Below are positions 1 through 9,403 of a stretch of 64,000 nt of DNA, piece by piece. The notes under the pieces are model-generated. The model was not told the origin of the DNA, made no database searches, and was given only the letters and a program-made list of their open reading frames with translations. Every line of letters begins with the position of its first letter. The stretch's first letter is position 1. The translations under genes were made by a program, and so were the position numbers. Source of the DNA: Marinobacter similis (GTDB taxonomy: Bacteria > Pseudomonadota > Gammaproteobacteria > Pseudomonadales > Oleiphilaceae); NCBI RefSeq assembly GCF_000830985.1, contig NZ_CP007151.1, forward strand, positions 620,001-684,000. The letters run 5' to 3'.

Positions 1-1072
1 CCATCGGACGCTCCTGGATCTTGTGCATACCCAGGATAGCTGTCTGCGGCGGATTCAGGATCGGCGTAGAAATCAGCGAACCAAAGATACCGCCATTGGT
101 GATGGTAAAGGTTCCGCCGGTCATGTCTTCGATGCCCAGCTTGCCATCTTTCGCCTTGGTGCCGTACTCGACAATCTTCTTCTCGATGTCAGCCAGACCC
201 ATCGCGTCGGAGTCACGCAGAACCGGAACAACCAGACCACGGTCGGTTGATACGGCGACGCCGATATCCTGATAGCCGTGGTACACCATGTCATTGCCAT
301 CGATGGAGGCATTCACTGCCGGGAAACGCTTCAGCGCTTCGGTCGCAGCTTTGGTGAAGAACGACATGAAGCCAAGCTTGATACCGTGACGCTTCACGAA
401 GCTGTCCTGGTACTGCTTGCGCATTTCCATGATCGGCCCCATGTTCACCTCGTTAAAGGTGGTCAGCATGGCGGCGCTCTGCTGCGCATTCACCAGGCGC
501 TTGGCAATGCTGGCACGCAAGCGGGTCATCGGTACGCGTTTTTCAGGACGCTCACCAGAAGCCACATTGACCTCAGGCATACCCGCAGCCGGTGCCGCTG
601 CAGCAGCGCCGCCGGCCGGCTTGTTATCAATGTGACTCTGCACATCTTCCTTGGTGACCCGACCGTCTTTGCCAGTGCCTTTGACGGAGTTGGGGTCAAC
701 GTTGTTCTCATCAGCCAGCTTGCGAGCAGCCGGACTGAGGATGGCATCGCCAGAGGCAGCGGCTTCTTCTTTCGGAGCCTCCTCTTTGGGCGCTTCTTCT
801 TTCTTGCCCTCGGCAGGCTTGGAGTCTCCGGCCGCGCCTTCCTTGAATTTTCCGATTACTTCACCGCTTTCCACGGTATCGCCTTCGCCCTTCAGCACTT
901 CTTCGATCACACCGTCGGCGGGGGCAACGACTTCCAGGACGACCTTGTCGGTTTCAATATCGACAATCAGTTCGTCTCGTGAACAGGCTTCACCCGGCTG
1001 CTTGTGCCAGGTCGCAACGGTACCCTCTGCGACCGACTCCGGGAAAACGGGGGCTTTAATCTCAGTTGACAT
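1..1072 (-). CDS. sucB: 2-oxoglutarate dehydrogenase E2 (dihydrolipoyl succinyltransferase), partial
   Basis: E2 core of the 2-oxoglutarate dehydrogenase complex, which transfers the succinyl group to CoA in the TCA cycle. My translation starts at the ATG 1070-1072. It shows an N-terminal lipoyl domain with the lipoyl-lysine motif ETDKVV (Lys about residue 43), a Glu/Lys/Ala/Pro-rich linker (about 75-108), a peripheral-subunit-binding domain (LSPAARKL to QSHID, about 110-150) and the start of the acyltransferase domain ending in LGMHKIQERPM. The gene runs off the window, so the catalytic His-x-x-x-Asp motif near the C-terminus is not seen. It follows sucA by 25 nt and is surely cotranscribed with it. 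Frame is intact over the 357 visible codons. Confidence 0.95.
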   Translation of the reverse strand, partial: MSTEIKAPVFPESVAEGTVATWHKQPGEACSRDELIVDIETDKVVLEVVAPADGVIEEVLKGEGDTVESGEVIGKFKEGAAGDSKPAEGKKEEAPKEEAPKEEAAASGDAILSPAARKLADENNVDPNSVKGTGKDGRVTKEDVQSHIDNKPAGGAAAAAPAAGMPEVNVASGERPEKRVPMTRLRASIAKRLVNAQQSAAMLTTFNEVNMGPIMEMRKQYQDSFVKRHGIKLGFMSFFTKAATEALKRFPAVNASIDGNDMVYHGYQDIGVAVSTDRGLVVPVLRDSDAMGLADIEKKIVEYGTKAKDGKLGIEDMTGGTFTITNGGIFGSLISTPILNPPQTAILGMHKIQERPM

Positions 1073-1097
1073 TACAGATCCTTAGTTCGGTAGCTCG

Positions 1098-3935
1098 TCA
1101 GATTTCAAACGCGTCGTTTACCAGCTTCTTCTGCTCTTCAATGTGCACAGACATGTGCCCACAAGCGGGAGCAGCGGAAGCATCGCGACCGGCATACTGG
1201 AGGTACAGCTTTGGGTTCAGGCGCTGGAGCGCATTTCTCATATGATGCTGGCTCGGGTACCAGGCACCCTGGTTCATCGGCTCTTCCTGGCACCAGACCA
1301 CGTTTTTCAACTTGGGATACTTGGCCAGCATAGCGTCCAGATCGTCACCCGGGAACGGGTAAAGCTGCTCGATTCGGAAGATCGCGACGTCATCGCGCTC
1401 TTCCGCCTTCTTCTTCTCGAGAAGATCGAAGTAAACCTTACCGCTGCACATGATCAGGCGCGTCACTTTCTTCGGATCAGACGGCTCTTTCTCTGGCAGA
1501 ACAGTCTGGAAGGTACCTGAAGTCAGGTCATCCAAATCGGAAGTCGCTTCCTTATGACGCAGCAAACTCTTTGGCGTAATAGCAACCAGCGGCTTACGCA
1601 GCGGACGCTTCACCTGACGACGCAGCATGTGGAATACCTGCGAAGGCGTTGTCGGCACACACACCTGAATGTTGTGCTCGGCACTCAACTGCAGGAATCG
1701 CTCCAGGCGGGCCGAGCTGTGCTCCGGACCCTGGCCCTCGTAACCGTGAGGCAGCAACAGTGTAAGACCGCACAGACGGCCCCACTTGTGCTCACCGCTG
1801 GTCAGGAACTGGTCGATAACCACCTGGGCGCCGTTGGCGAAATCGCCAAACTGAGCTTCCCAGACAATCAAACCACTGGGCGCGGTGGTCGCGTAGCCGT
1901 ATTCAAACGCCATGACCGCTTCTTCAGACAGCAGCGAGTCATAGATTTCAAATAGCGGCTGATCGTCAGACAGCTGCTCCAGGGCAATGTGCGTTGCGCC
2001 ATCTTTCTGGTTGTGCAGTACGGCGTGACGGTGGGAGAAAGTTCCCCGGCCGACGTCCTGACCGGTGATCCGGATCGGATGCCCTTCGTCGAGCAACGTC
2101 GCGTAGGCCATGACTTCGCCGTAGCCCCAGTTAATGGGTAGTGCGCCGGCGGTCATCTTCTCGCGGTCGCTGACAATCTTGGAAACCTGGCGCTGAACAC
2201 TGAAACCTTCCGGCACGGATGTCAGCTTCTTGCCCAGCTTCTGAATGGTTTTCAGAGCAACACTGGACTTACACTTTGCTGTCCACTCATGGCCAAGGTA
2301 CGGCGTCCAGTCAACGTAGAGCTCCTTGTTGGGCTCCTTGACCAGGGATTTGACCACGTGCTCACCGTCATCCAGTGCGTCACGGTAGTCATTCTCCATC
2401 TGCTTGCCTTCTTCTTCGGTGATGACACCCTCGGCAATCAGTTTTTCGGCGTACAGGTTACGCGTGGTCTTCAGCTTACGGATCTTCTCGTACATCTGCG
2501 GCTGGGTAGCTGCAGGCTCGTCGGCTTCGTTGTGCCCACGGCGACGGTAGCAGACCAAATCAATGACCACGTCGTTCTTGAATTCATTACGGTAGTCCAT
2601 CGCCATTTGGGTGGCGAACATGACCGCTTCAGGGTCATCCGCATTCACGTGCAGAATCGGCGCCTGAACCATCTTGGCGACATCGGTGCAGTACTCGGTG
2701 GAGCGAGCATCTTCCTGCTTGCTGGTGGTGAAGCCCACCTGGTTGTTGATCACGATGTGGATGGTGCCACCCACGCCGTAACCGCGGGTCTGGGACATCT
2801 GGAATGTCTCCATGACCACGCCCTGCCCGGCAAACGCTGCGTCACCGTGCATGATAATCGGAACACACTGGGTTCCGTCGGGATCGTTCCGGCGGGTTTG
2901 ACGGGCACGAACAGAGCCCTCAACGACCGGCGATACGATTTCCAGATGCGACGGGTTGAACGCCATTGCCAGGTGCACTTCGCCACCAGACGTCATAACG
3001 TTTGAGGAGAAGCCCTGGTGGTACTTAACGTCGCCTGACCCGGAATCTGCAAGCTTCTTGCCTTCGAACTCGTCAAAAAGCTCTTTCGGGTTCTTGCCAA
3101 GGGTGTTAACCAGAACGTTCAGGCGGCCACGGTGTGCCATTCCCAGAACAATTTCCTTGGCGCCGTAGGAACCGGCGCGCTGAATCAGCTCGTCGAGACA
3201 CGGGATCAGCGCTTCACCGCCTTCGAGACCAAAGCGCTTCACACCCGGATACCGGGAACCCAGGTATTTTTCCAGGCCTTCAGCGGCAGTCAGACGTTCG
3301 AGGAGATGCTTGCGGGTCTTTGCTTCGTAGTCCGGGCGGGACCGTACTGGTTCCATGCGCTGCTGGAACCACCGCTTGATGCGGGTATCGACGATGTGCA
3401 TGTACTCGGCACCAATACTTTCGCAATAGGTGCGGCGCAGACCATCGATGATATCTCCGAGCTTCATGGTCTCGGAGCCAAAATTCAGGGAGCCAGTCTG
3501 GAACTCCAGATCGTTGTCGGAGTCTGAAAGCTCGTGAAACGCGGGATCAAGATCTTCTACCTTGGCTCGCTGCCAGACGCCCAGCGGATCGAGCTTCGCT
3601 TCCTGATGACCACGGAAACGGTACGTGTTAATCAGCTGTAGAACGCGAATCTGCTTCTTGTCGGCATCGCTGGTGGCACTGGCGGGGACGCCTCCACTGG
3701 CAAGAAAGCGCTGATTACGGGAAATGTGTTCAAACTGTTCGCGGATAGAAGAGTGTGCAACGTCACGGCCATGAGAGCCATCGACGCTGGGAAGCTTGTC
3801 AAAATAACTACGCCACTCTTCGGGAACGGCATTGGGGTCTGTCAGGTAGGTTTCAAAAAGCTGTTCAACGTAGGCCAGATTTCCACCCTGCAAGTGGGAA
3901 GTCTGCCATAACTGCTCCATGATGCTTTCGTGCAT
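1098..3935 (-). CDS. sucA: 2-oxoglutarate dehydrogenase E1 component
   Basis: Thiamine-diphosphate-dependent E1 subunit that decarboxylates 2-oxoglutarate and succinylates the E2 lipoyl group. At 945 residues it has the usual family length. The N-terminal E2-binding segment (LFETYLTDPNAVPEEWRSYF), the ThDP/Mg segment HGDAAFAGQG and the transketolase-like C-terminal domain (IRITGQDVGRGTFSHRHAVL) are all recognisable. The chosen ATG has an AAGGTGAG ribosome-binding site 9 nt upstream; a second in-frame ATG five codons later (MEQLWQ) is possible. It lies downstream of sdhCDAB after a 312-nt spacer containing a strong stem-loop and upstream of sucB, an arrangement widely conserved in gammaproteobacteria, where sdh and suc genes are usually cotranscribed. 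Confidence 0.97.
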   Translation of the reverse strand: MHESIMEQLWQTSHLQGGNLAYVEQLFETYLTDPNAVPEEWRSYFDKLPSVDGSHGRDVAHSSIREQFEHISRNQRFLASGGVPASATSDADKKQIRVLQLINTYRFRGHQEAKLDPLGVWQRAKVEDLDPAFHELSDSDNDLEFQTGSLNFGSETMKLGDIIDGLRRTYCESIGAEYMHIVDTRIKRWFQQRMEPVRSRPDYEAKTRKHLLERLTAAEGLEKYLGSRYPGVKRFGLEGGEALIPCLDELIQRAGSYGAKEIVLGMAHRGRLNVLVNTLGKNPKELFDEFEGKKLADSGSGDVKYHQGFSSNVMTSGGEVHLAMAFNPSHLEIVSPVVEGSVRARQTRRNDPDGTQCVPIIMHGDAAFAGQGVVMETFQMSQTRGYGVGGTIHIVINNQVGFTTSKQEDARSTEYCTDVAKMVQAPILHVNADDPEAVMFATQMAMDYRNEFKNDVVIDLVCYRRRGHNEADEPAATQPQMYEKIRKLKTTRNLYAEKLIAEGVITEEEGKQMENDYRDALDDGEHVVKSLVKEPNKELYVDWTPYLGHEWTAKCKSSVALKTIQKLGKKLTSVPEGFSVQRQVSKIVSDREKMTAGALPINWGYGEVMAYATLLDEGHPIRITGQDVGRGTFSHRHAVLHNQKDGATHIALEQLSDDQPLFEIYDSLLSEEAVMAFEYGYATTAPSGLIVWEAQFGDFANGAQVVIDQFLTSGEHKWGRLCGLTLLLPHGYEGQGPEHSSARLERFLQLSAEHNIQVCVPTTPSQVFHMLRRQVKRPLRKPLVAITPKSLLRHKEATSDLDDLTSGTFQTVLPEKEPSDPKKVTRLIMCSGKVYFDLLEKKKAEERDDVAIFRIEQLYPFPGDDLDAMLAKYPKLKNVVWCQEEPMNQGAWYPSQHHMRNALQRLNPKLYLQYAGRDASAAPACGHMSVHIEEQKKLVNDAFEI

Positions 3936-4166
3936 TTTGAATAGCTCACCTTGGCTGGTGCGGGGGAGCGCAATATGGTCGGCCAGGGGTCATTCTTAGT
4001 CAATACGGGTTTTTACGGGATCGACTTTGGCCGCCACACTCGACGTGGATGTTTTCCATTCCCCGGTGGTTTTTGTACTCAGCAATCCGTGCATCAACTT
4101 TATAAGCTTCAGTCACGGCTTGGGTAGTGTGCACCCGAGTAAGACTTTTGACTATAAGCCATTGGT

Positions 4167-4196
4167 TGAAGGCCCCGCGTCTTTGCGGGGCCTTCA
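4167..4196 (-). terminator. Stem-loop in the sdhB-sucA spacer (no T-tract)
   Basis: The 3936-4247 spacer between sdhB and sucA holds a perfect 12-bp G+C-rich inverted repeat (arms TGAAGGCCCCGC and its complement, 6-nt loop). Read in the direction of the genes it is followed by AACCAATGG rather than a run of T, so it is not a canonical intrinsic terminator. It could be an RNA-processing or 3'-end-stabilising hairpin that sets different sdh and suc mRNA levels. I found no convincing sigma70 promoter for sucA in the rest of this spacer. Confidence 0.5.
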
Positions 4197-4247
4197 GGGT
4201 GCCTAACCTAGTCAGGACAGTATAGTGTCTGATGCAGATCCTGCTGC

Positions 4248-4962
4248 TTATGAAGCTCGCTGCAGCAGGAGGTTCCGAATGTGGCCGATTGCCCTTGTGG
4301 GGTTCAGGCCTTTCGGGCAGACACTTACACAGTTCATGATACCCCGGCAGCGGAAAACACTGAACGGGTCATCAAGATTTTCCAGACGCTCTGCCTGTGC
4401 GGTATCCCGGGCTATCCGCCAGGAATCGGTACGCCTGGAGCAGACCGGCCGGACCAATGAACTTGTCCGGGTTCCACCAGAACGACGGGCAGGAAGTGGA
4501 GCAGCAGGCACAGAGAATACACTCGTACAGGCCGTCCAGCTTCTGCCGATCTTCTGGCGACTGCAGGCGCTCAATGGCGGGTGCAGGATTATCGTTGACC
4601 AGGTACGGCATAACCTTCTCGTACTGCTTGTAGAAAAGGCTCATGTCGACAACCAGGTCACGAATGACCGGCAGACCGGGCAGCGGGCGCAGCACCAGCT
4701 TGTTGTTCTTAACAACCTGGGACAGCGGCGTGATGCAGGCCAGACCATTTTTCCCGTTCATGTTCATGCCGTCGGAGCCACAGACCCCTTCACGGCAAGA
4801 ACGACGGTAGGACATCGACGCATCCCGCTCCTTGATGAGGTTCAGAACATCAAGGACCATCAGGTCTTTGCCTTCCGGAATCTCGACTTCAACGTCTTGC
4901 ATGTAAGGCGCGTTGTCGGCTTCCGGGTTGTAACGATAAAGGCTTACTAACATCTTTGGCAC
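4248..4962 (-). CDS. sdhB: Succinate dehydrogenase iron-sulfur subunit (frameshifted as read)
   Basis: Iron-sulfur subunit of succinate:quinone oxidoreductase carrying electrons from SdhA to the membrane anchor. The N-terminal part has the 2Fe-2S motif SCREGVCGSDGMNMNG and the first cluster-binding motif CILCACCSTSCPSFWW; the C-terminal part, with RCRGIMNCVSVCPKGLNP, lies in another frame. The break is at about 4406-4411, where the coding strand reads AGCCCGGGATACC. Removing one C gives the normal ...ADSRDTAQAERL and a 237-residue protein of usual length. It is the only one of twelve frameshifts in this window that is an insertion. The gene follows sdhA by 6 nt. I regard it as functional with a sequence error, not as a real pseudogene. 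Confidence 0.9.
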
Positions 4963-4968
4963 TCCCCT

Positions 4969-6741
4969 TTAGTAAGTCCGAATCTTCGGCTCAAACGTGT
5001 CCACGGTTTTCGGCGCGAAGTTCACCGCGCGCTTTCCGACACGCTTGTCAGCCGGAAAGTACATGGAATGCTTCAGCCAGTTTTCGTCATCACGCTCGGT
5101 GAAATCGTTACGGGCGTGAGCACCACGGCTTTCTTTGCGCTCAAAGGCAGAAATCGCGGTAGCCAGTGCAACCTCATACAGGTTATCAAGCTCCAGCGCT
5201 TCGATCCGCGCGGTGTTGAAAGCATTACTGGTATCTGCCAGCTTGGTGTTGCGAACACGCTCACCGATGGCTTCCAGCTTCTTCAGACCTTCTTCCATGC
5301 TACTGCCATCGCGGAATACACCGAAATAGAGCTGCATGCAGCTTTGCAGGTCTTTACGAACGTCCGCTACGCTTTCGCCCTCGGAAGCACCGTCCAGACG
5401 ATCAAGGCGAGCCATGGCACGCTTGATGTCTTCTTCGCTGGCGCCGTCGACTTCAAAACCACCGCGCAGCTGCTCTTCGATGTGCAGGCCGGCAGCCCGA
5501 CCGAAGACAACCAGGTCCAGCAGAGAGTTACCACCCAGACGGTTAGCACCGTGTACAGATACACAAGCGGCTTCGCCACAGGCGAACAGACCAGCAATCG
5601 GCTTGTCGTTGCCGTTTTCATCCTGGGTCAGCGCCTGACCACCAACGTTAGTCGGAATACCACCCATCATGTAGTGACAGGTCGGAACCACTGGGATCGG
5701 CTCTTTGACCGGATCCACGTGTGCGAAGGTGCGAGACAGCTCGCAGATACCCGGCAGACGCAGGTTCAGAGTTTCTTCACCCAGATGGTCGAGCTTCAGC
5801 AGGACGTGATCCTTCTCAGGACCGCAACCGCGGCCTTCAAGAATCTCGATAACCATGGCCCGGGCTACAACGTCACGACCAGCGAGGTCTTTAGCGTTCG
5901 GAGCGTAACGCTCCATGAACCGCTCGCCTTCGGAGTTGATGAGGTAACCACCCTCACCGCGGCAACCCTCGGTAACCAGGGTACCCGCACCGTGGATACC
6001 GGTCGGGTGGAACTGCCACATTTCCATGTCCTGCATCGGGAAACCGGCGCGCAGAGCCATGCCAATACCGTCGCCGGTATTGATCAATGCGTTGGTTGTC
6101 GACGAGTAGATACGACCAGCGCCGCCGGTGGCAAGCACGGTAGCTTTACACTTGATGTAGGCAACTTCACCGGTTTCGATCTCGATGGCGACTACGCCAA
6201 CCACTTCGTCTTTGCTGTTCTTGACCAGATCTACCGCGTACCACTCATTAAGGAACGTGGTACCGCCCTTCAGGTTAGCCTGGTACAGGGTGTGCAGCAG
6301 CGCGTGACCGGTACGGTCGGCTGCGGCGCAGGTACGGGCTGCCTGGGTCGGGTTATCCGGGCCCTTGGACTGGCCACCGAACGGGCGCTGATAGATACGG
6401 CCTTGCTCGGTACGGGAGAAAGGCAGACCCATGTGCTCCAGCTCGAAAACGGCCTGGGGGCCAACCGAGCACATGTACTCAACCGCGTCCTGATCGGCGA
6501 TGTAGTCGGAACCTTTCACCGTGTCATACATGTGCCAGCGCCAATCATCGTTGGGGTCAGCACTTGCGATTGCGCAGGTGATACCACCCTGGGCAGACAC
6601 AGTATGCGACCGAGTCGGGAATACCTTGGTGATACACGCGGTATTTACACCGGACTCCGTCAGTTGCAGCGCAGCCCGCATACCGGAACCACCGCCGCCA
6701 ATTACAATCGCATCAAAAGACATGGTCTTTATGTTAGACAT
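4969..6741 (-). CDS. sdhA: Succinate dehydrogenase flavoprotein subunit
   Basis: Catalytic subunit that oxidises succinate to fumarate using covalently bound FAD. The 590-residue protein has the dinucleotide-binding motif [11 protein letters not shown] near residue 17, the SHTVSAQGG segment containing the FAD-linking histidine, the substrate-site motif [13 protein letters not shown] and [18 protein letters not shown]. Length and sequence are typical. It overlaps nothing; sdhD ends 3 nt upstream and sdhB starts 6 nt downstream, so the four genes form one operon transcribed away from gltA. Confidence 0.98.
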   Translation of the reverse strand: MSNIKTMSFDAIVIGGGGSGMRAALQLTESGVNTACITKVFPTRSHTVSAQGGITCAIASADPNDDWRWHMYDTVKGSDYIADQDAVEYMCSVGPQAVFELEHMGLPFSRTEQGRIYQRPFGGQSKGPDNPTQAARTCAAADRTGHALLHTLYQANLKGGTTFLNEWYAVDLVKNSKDEVVGVVAIEIETGEVAYIKCKATVLATGGAGRIYSSTTNALINTGDGIGMALRAGFPMQDMEMWQFHPTGIHGAGTLVTEGCRGEGGYLINSEGERFMERYAPNAKDLAGRDVVARAMVIEILEGRGCGPEKDHVLLKLDHLGEETLNLRLPGICELSRTFAHVDPVKEPIPVVPTCHYMMGGIPTNVGGQALTQDENGNDKPIAGLFACGEAACVSVHGANRLGGNSLLDLVVFGRAAGLHIEEQLRGGFEVDGASEEDIKRAMARLDRLDGASEGESVADVRKDLQSCMQLYFGVFRDGSSMEEGLKKLEAIGERVRNTKLADTSNAFNTARIEALELDNLYEVALATAISAFERKESRGAHARNDFTERDDENWLKHSMYFPADKRVGKRAVNFAPKTVDTFEPKIRTY

Positions 6742-6744
6742 CGA

Positions 6745-7086
6745 TTAAAGCCCCCAAATAATCTGAATACCCCAGACCACATAAACAAAGATTGCCAGGA
6801 CGGTGATTGCCTGAAACAGCATGCGCTGTCCTGCGGATTTAATGTAGTCGGTCGAAATGGTCCAAAGCCCTACCCAGGCGTGACCACCGATGGACAACAA
6901 TGTCAGCAGAGTAAAGATCCGGAACCACGCTTGATCAAAAAGCGCTGACCAGGACTGATAATCTACGTCGGTGGTGACAAAGAAGCCGAGCAGGAACAAG
7001 GTGTACAACGCCAATACGTAGGCAGAGACACGCTGGATGATCCAATCCTGGATACCGTTACGGCCGATGTTCGTTACGCTGTTCAT
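6745..7086 (-). CDS. sdhD: Succinate dehydrogenase membrane anchor subunit
   Basis: One of the two membrane subunits binding haem b and ubiquinone. I chose the ATG at 7084-7086 (MNSVTNIGRNGIQDW, 113 residues) because it overlaps the restored sdhC stop in an ATGA, the usual translational-coupling arrangement; an upstream in-frame ATG at 7098 (MGMGMNS) would lie inside sdhC. Three hydrophobic helices are visible (about 19-39, 49-70, 85-110), with the characteristic N-terminal GRNGIQDW and the WTISTDYIK segment, whose Asp-Tyr corresponds to the quinone-site region in Escherichia coli SdhD. Confidence 0.93.
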   Translation of the reverse strand: MNSVTNIGRNGIQDWIIQRVSAYVLALYTLFLLGFFVTTDVDYQSWSALFDQAWFRIFTLLTLLSIGGHAWVGLWTISTDYIKSAGQRMLFQAITVLAIFVYVVWGIQIIWGL

Positions 7087-7459
7087 GCCCATACCCAAAC
7101 TCCTGCCAGAACGATGAGGATAACGGAAACCACAATCGTGATCTTCGAGGCGAGACGGCCGCTTTCCAGTTCTTCACCAATGCCCATGTCCATGAGCAGG
7201 TGCTTGATACCGGCAACCAAGTGTACAGCAGAGCAGACAAAATGCCCCAGGTAATCAGCTTTGCAAGGAAGCTGTCCAGCAGTTCACTAACGCGGCTGAA
7301 GCCCTCTTCCCCAGACAGGGAAAGCTGAAGACCATAAAGCATGAACGCAACACCAACAAAAAGGATGATGCCGCTGATGCGGTGCAGAATGGACGTAATG
7401 GCTGGCAGCGGAAAATGAAACTTGCCGAGATCGAGATTTACTGGTCGTTTGCTATTCAC
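7083..7459 (-). CDS. sdhC: Succinate dehydrogenase cytochrome b556 subunit (frameshifted as read)
   Basis: First gene of the sdh operon; membrane subunit carrying haem b and part of the quinone site. I start at the GTG 7457-7459 (VNSKRPVNLDLGKF). The reading frame breaks near 7221-7223: the coding strand reads CTGTACACTTGG where family sequence requires CTG TAC CAC TTG G, so one C is missing. The missing base belongs to the histidine codon aligned with the haem ligand His84 of E. coli SdhC (restored: LLYHLVAGIKHLLMDMG). With the base restored the protein is about 125 residues, has three helices and ends at TGA 7083-7085, overlapping the sdhD ATG. The quinone-site motif HRISG is present. Likely a sequence error. 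Confidence 0.88.
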
Positions 7460-7640
7460 AGCGCTCTCACACTCTCTCTTTATTCCACAGTTCCGGAAAC
7501 CCGGTTGCGGATGGTTGGTATGTAAGGATCGGCATTCGATACGAGACCGACACGCGATTGGCTCAGGAGGGAGAAAAGCTCCCTTGTCCCGGTCACTATT
7601 CGACTCTGGAGCAAGGAATATCCCCAATTCCGGGCTACGG

Positions 7641-7669
7641 ATTATAAGGAGTACCCTAATTAATTACAA
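7641..7669 (-). promoter_or_regulatory. Predicted sigma70 promoter of sdhCDAB
   Basis: On the minus strand a perfect -10 TATAAT (7641-7646) is preceded after 17 nt by TTGTAA (7664-7669), a four-of-six match to the -35 consensus. Transcription would begin near 7634, leaving an untranslated leader of about 175 nt before the sdhC GTG. Confidence 0.6.
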
Positions 7670-7819
7670 ACGCGCAACTCCGTGCACAGCCCGGAATTCA
7701 TGGGCTTGAGACCGCTATAAGGCCTATTGACAAAACCTATTCGGCGCGCATTTCACCATTGTGTGGGATATCCCTGATTTACAGAACCAGCGAAAAAAGG
7801 GCTTTTCCGGACTCTTTCA

Positions 7820-7847
7820 TTGACAAAAAAAGCCAACGCCCTATATT
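7820..7847 (+). promoter_or_regulatory. Predicted sigma70 promoter of gltA
   Basis: A perfect -35 TTGACA (7820-7825) and a -10 TATATT (7842-7847) are separated by 16 nt, about 80 nt upstream of the gltA start. A second -10-like element with an extended TG motif (TGCGATAAT, ending at 7868) lies just downstream and may give an alternative start. Confidence 0.6.
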
Positions 7848-7933
7848 TTGCCGCCAGTTTTGCGATAATACGCGCCTTCTAGCGCATCTAAAAATGTAGA
7901 TATAGCTGACAAGCTGACATATAGGAGAGCACC

Positions 7934-9207
7934 ATGACCGACAGGAAAGCCACGCTCTCGGTGGGTGATAAGTCCATTGAGTTACCGGTATATTCCGGCA
8001 CCGTCGGCCCTGACGTTATCGACGTACGAGGCCTAGTCCAGGAAGGCGTTTTCACTTACGACCCAGGCTTTGTATCCACGGCGGCCTGCGAATCAGCCAT
8101 TACCTACATTGATGGCGCAAAAGGCGTCCTCCTGCACCGGGGCTACCCTATTGAGCAGCTTGCAGAGCACTCCGATTACCTCGAGGTGTGCTACCTGCTC
8201 CTGAAAGGTGAACTGCCGACCGCGGAAGAGAACAAGCGGTTCCACGACACCATCAAGAACCACACCATGCTGCACGACCAGATGCGCAACTTCTTCCAGG
8301 CTTCCGCCGTGACGCGCATCCGATGGCTATTATGTGTGGCGTTGTTGGCGCCCTGTCTGCCTTCTATCACGACCAGATGGACGTGACCGACGAGCATCAG
8401 CGTGAAATCACCGCGCACCGCCTGATCGCGAAGATGCCGACTATCGCAGCCTGGTGCTACAAGTACAGCATTGGTCAGCCGTTCATGTATCCGCGCAACG
8501 ACCTGTCCTACTCCGAGAACTTCCTGCAGATGATGTTTGGCGTTCCTTGCGAGGAGTACAAGCCGAACCCGATCCTGGCGAAGGCCATGGACAAGATCTT
8601 CATTCTGCACGCCGATCATGAGCAGAACGCCTCAACCTCCACGGTTCGGCTGGCCGGCTCTACCGGCGCCAACCCTTACGCCTGCATTGCCTCTGGCATT
8701 GCTGCGCTGTGGGGCCCGGCACACGGCGGTGCTAACGAAGCGGTTCTGGACATGCTGGCCGAGATCGGTGACGAGTCCAACATTGAGAAGTTCATCGCCA
8801 AGGCCAAGGATAAAGACGATCCATTCCGCCTGATGGGCTTTGGCCACCGCGTTTACAAGAACTTCGACCCGCGCGCCAAGGTTATGGCAAAAACCGCGCA
8901 CGAAGTACTGAGCGAGCTTGGCCTGGAAAACGATCCGCTGCTGCGCATCGCACAGCGTCTCGAGAAGATCGCCCTGGAAGACGAATACTTCGTTCAGCGT
9001 AAGCTGTACCCGAACGTCGACTTCTACTCTGGCCTGATCCTGAAGGCCATCGGCATTCCGACCTCTATGTTCACGGTTATCTTCGCCATGTCGCGCACCA
9101 TTGGCTGGTTCTCCCACTGGAACGAAATGGTCAGTGGCGACTACCGTATTGGCCGTCCGCGCCAGCTGTACACCGGTTCCGACTCTCGGGACTATCCGGC
9201 AAAGTAA
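7934..9207 (+). CDS. gltA: Citrate synthase (frameshifted as read)
   Basis: Type II (hexameric, Gram-negative) citrate synthase, condensing acetyl-CoA and oxaloacetate. AGGAG precedes the ATG. The frame breaks at about 8298-8301: the sequence reads TTC CAG GCT TCC, where CAG GGC TTC CGC CGT GAC GCG CAT CCG is expected (QGFRRDAHP), so one G is missing from a GGG run. With it restored the protein is 424 residues, against about 427 in E. coli. The catalytic residues are in place: His in [12 protein letters not shown], His in [12 protein letters not shown] and Asp in [10 protein letters not shown] strong terminator follows. Citrate synthase is hard to lose in an organism with an intact TCA operon alongside, so this is probably a sequence error. 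Confidence 0.93.
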
Positions 9208-9242
9208 CGCTGGAATGAGCGTCCACCACGACGCTACACAGG

Positions 9243-9274
9243 AAAAGGCCGCTAACTTTAGCGGCCTTTTTTTT
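9243..9274 (+). terminator. Intrinsic terminator of gltA
   Basis: A hairpin with arms AAAAGGCCGCTAA and its complement and a minimal loop is followed by a run of eight T, 36 nt after the gltA stop. This is a textbook rho-independent terminator. Confidence 0.9.
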
Positions 9275-9403
9275 GCGCTACCGGCGGCTGGCCTGTCTTT
9301 GAATCGGGAGGAATCGCCGAGCCTGTGATACCGTTTAGCACAGCGGCTTAAAATCAGACCACTTGAACCAACAACAACACTGGAAATCCAGGAGACAATC
9401 GCT

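Larger units (their letters stand above)
7460..7933. other. Divergent sdhC/gltA control region
   Basis: This 474-nt spacer separates the minus-strand sdh-suc operon from plus-strand gltA. It contains one good sigma70 promoter for each direction, entered separately, a leader of about 175 nt before sdhC, and AGGAG about 7 nt before the gltA ATG. A TTGACA at 7727-7732 has no matching -10. I see no gene in it. Confidence 0.7.

Noticed and set aside
5068..6948. A 626-codon open frame on the plus strand opposite sdhA
   Set aside because: It lies wholly antisense to sdhA and sdhD, has no ribosome-binding site and a composition mirroring codon bias of the real genes; a G+C-rich shadow frame.
7727..7732. 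A TTGACA on the plus strand as a second gltA promoter
   Set aside because: No acceptable -10 lies 15-19 nt downstream.
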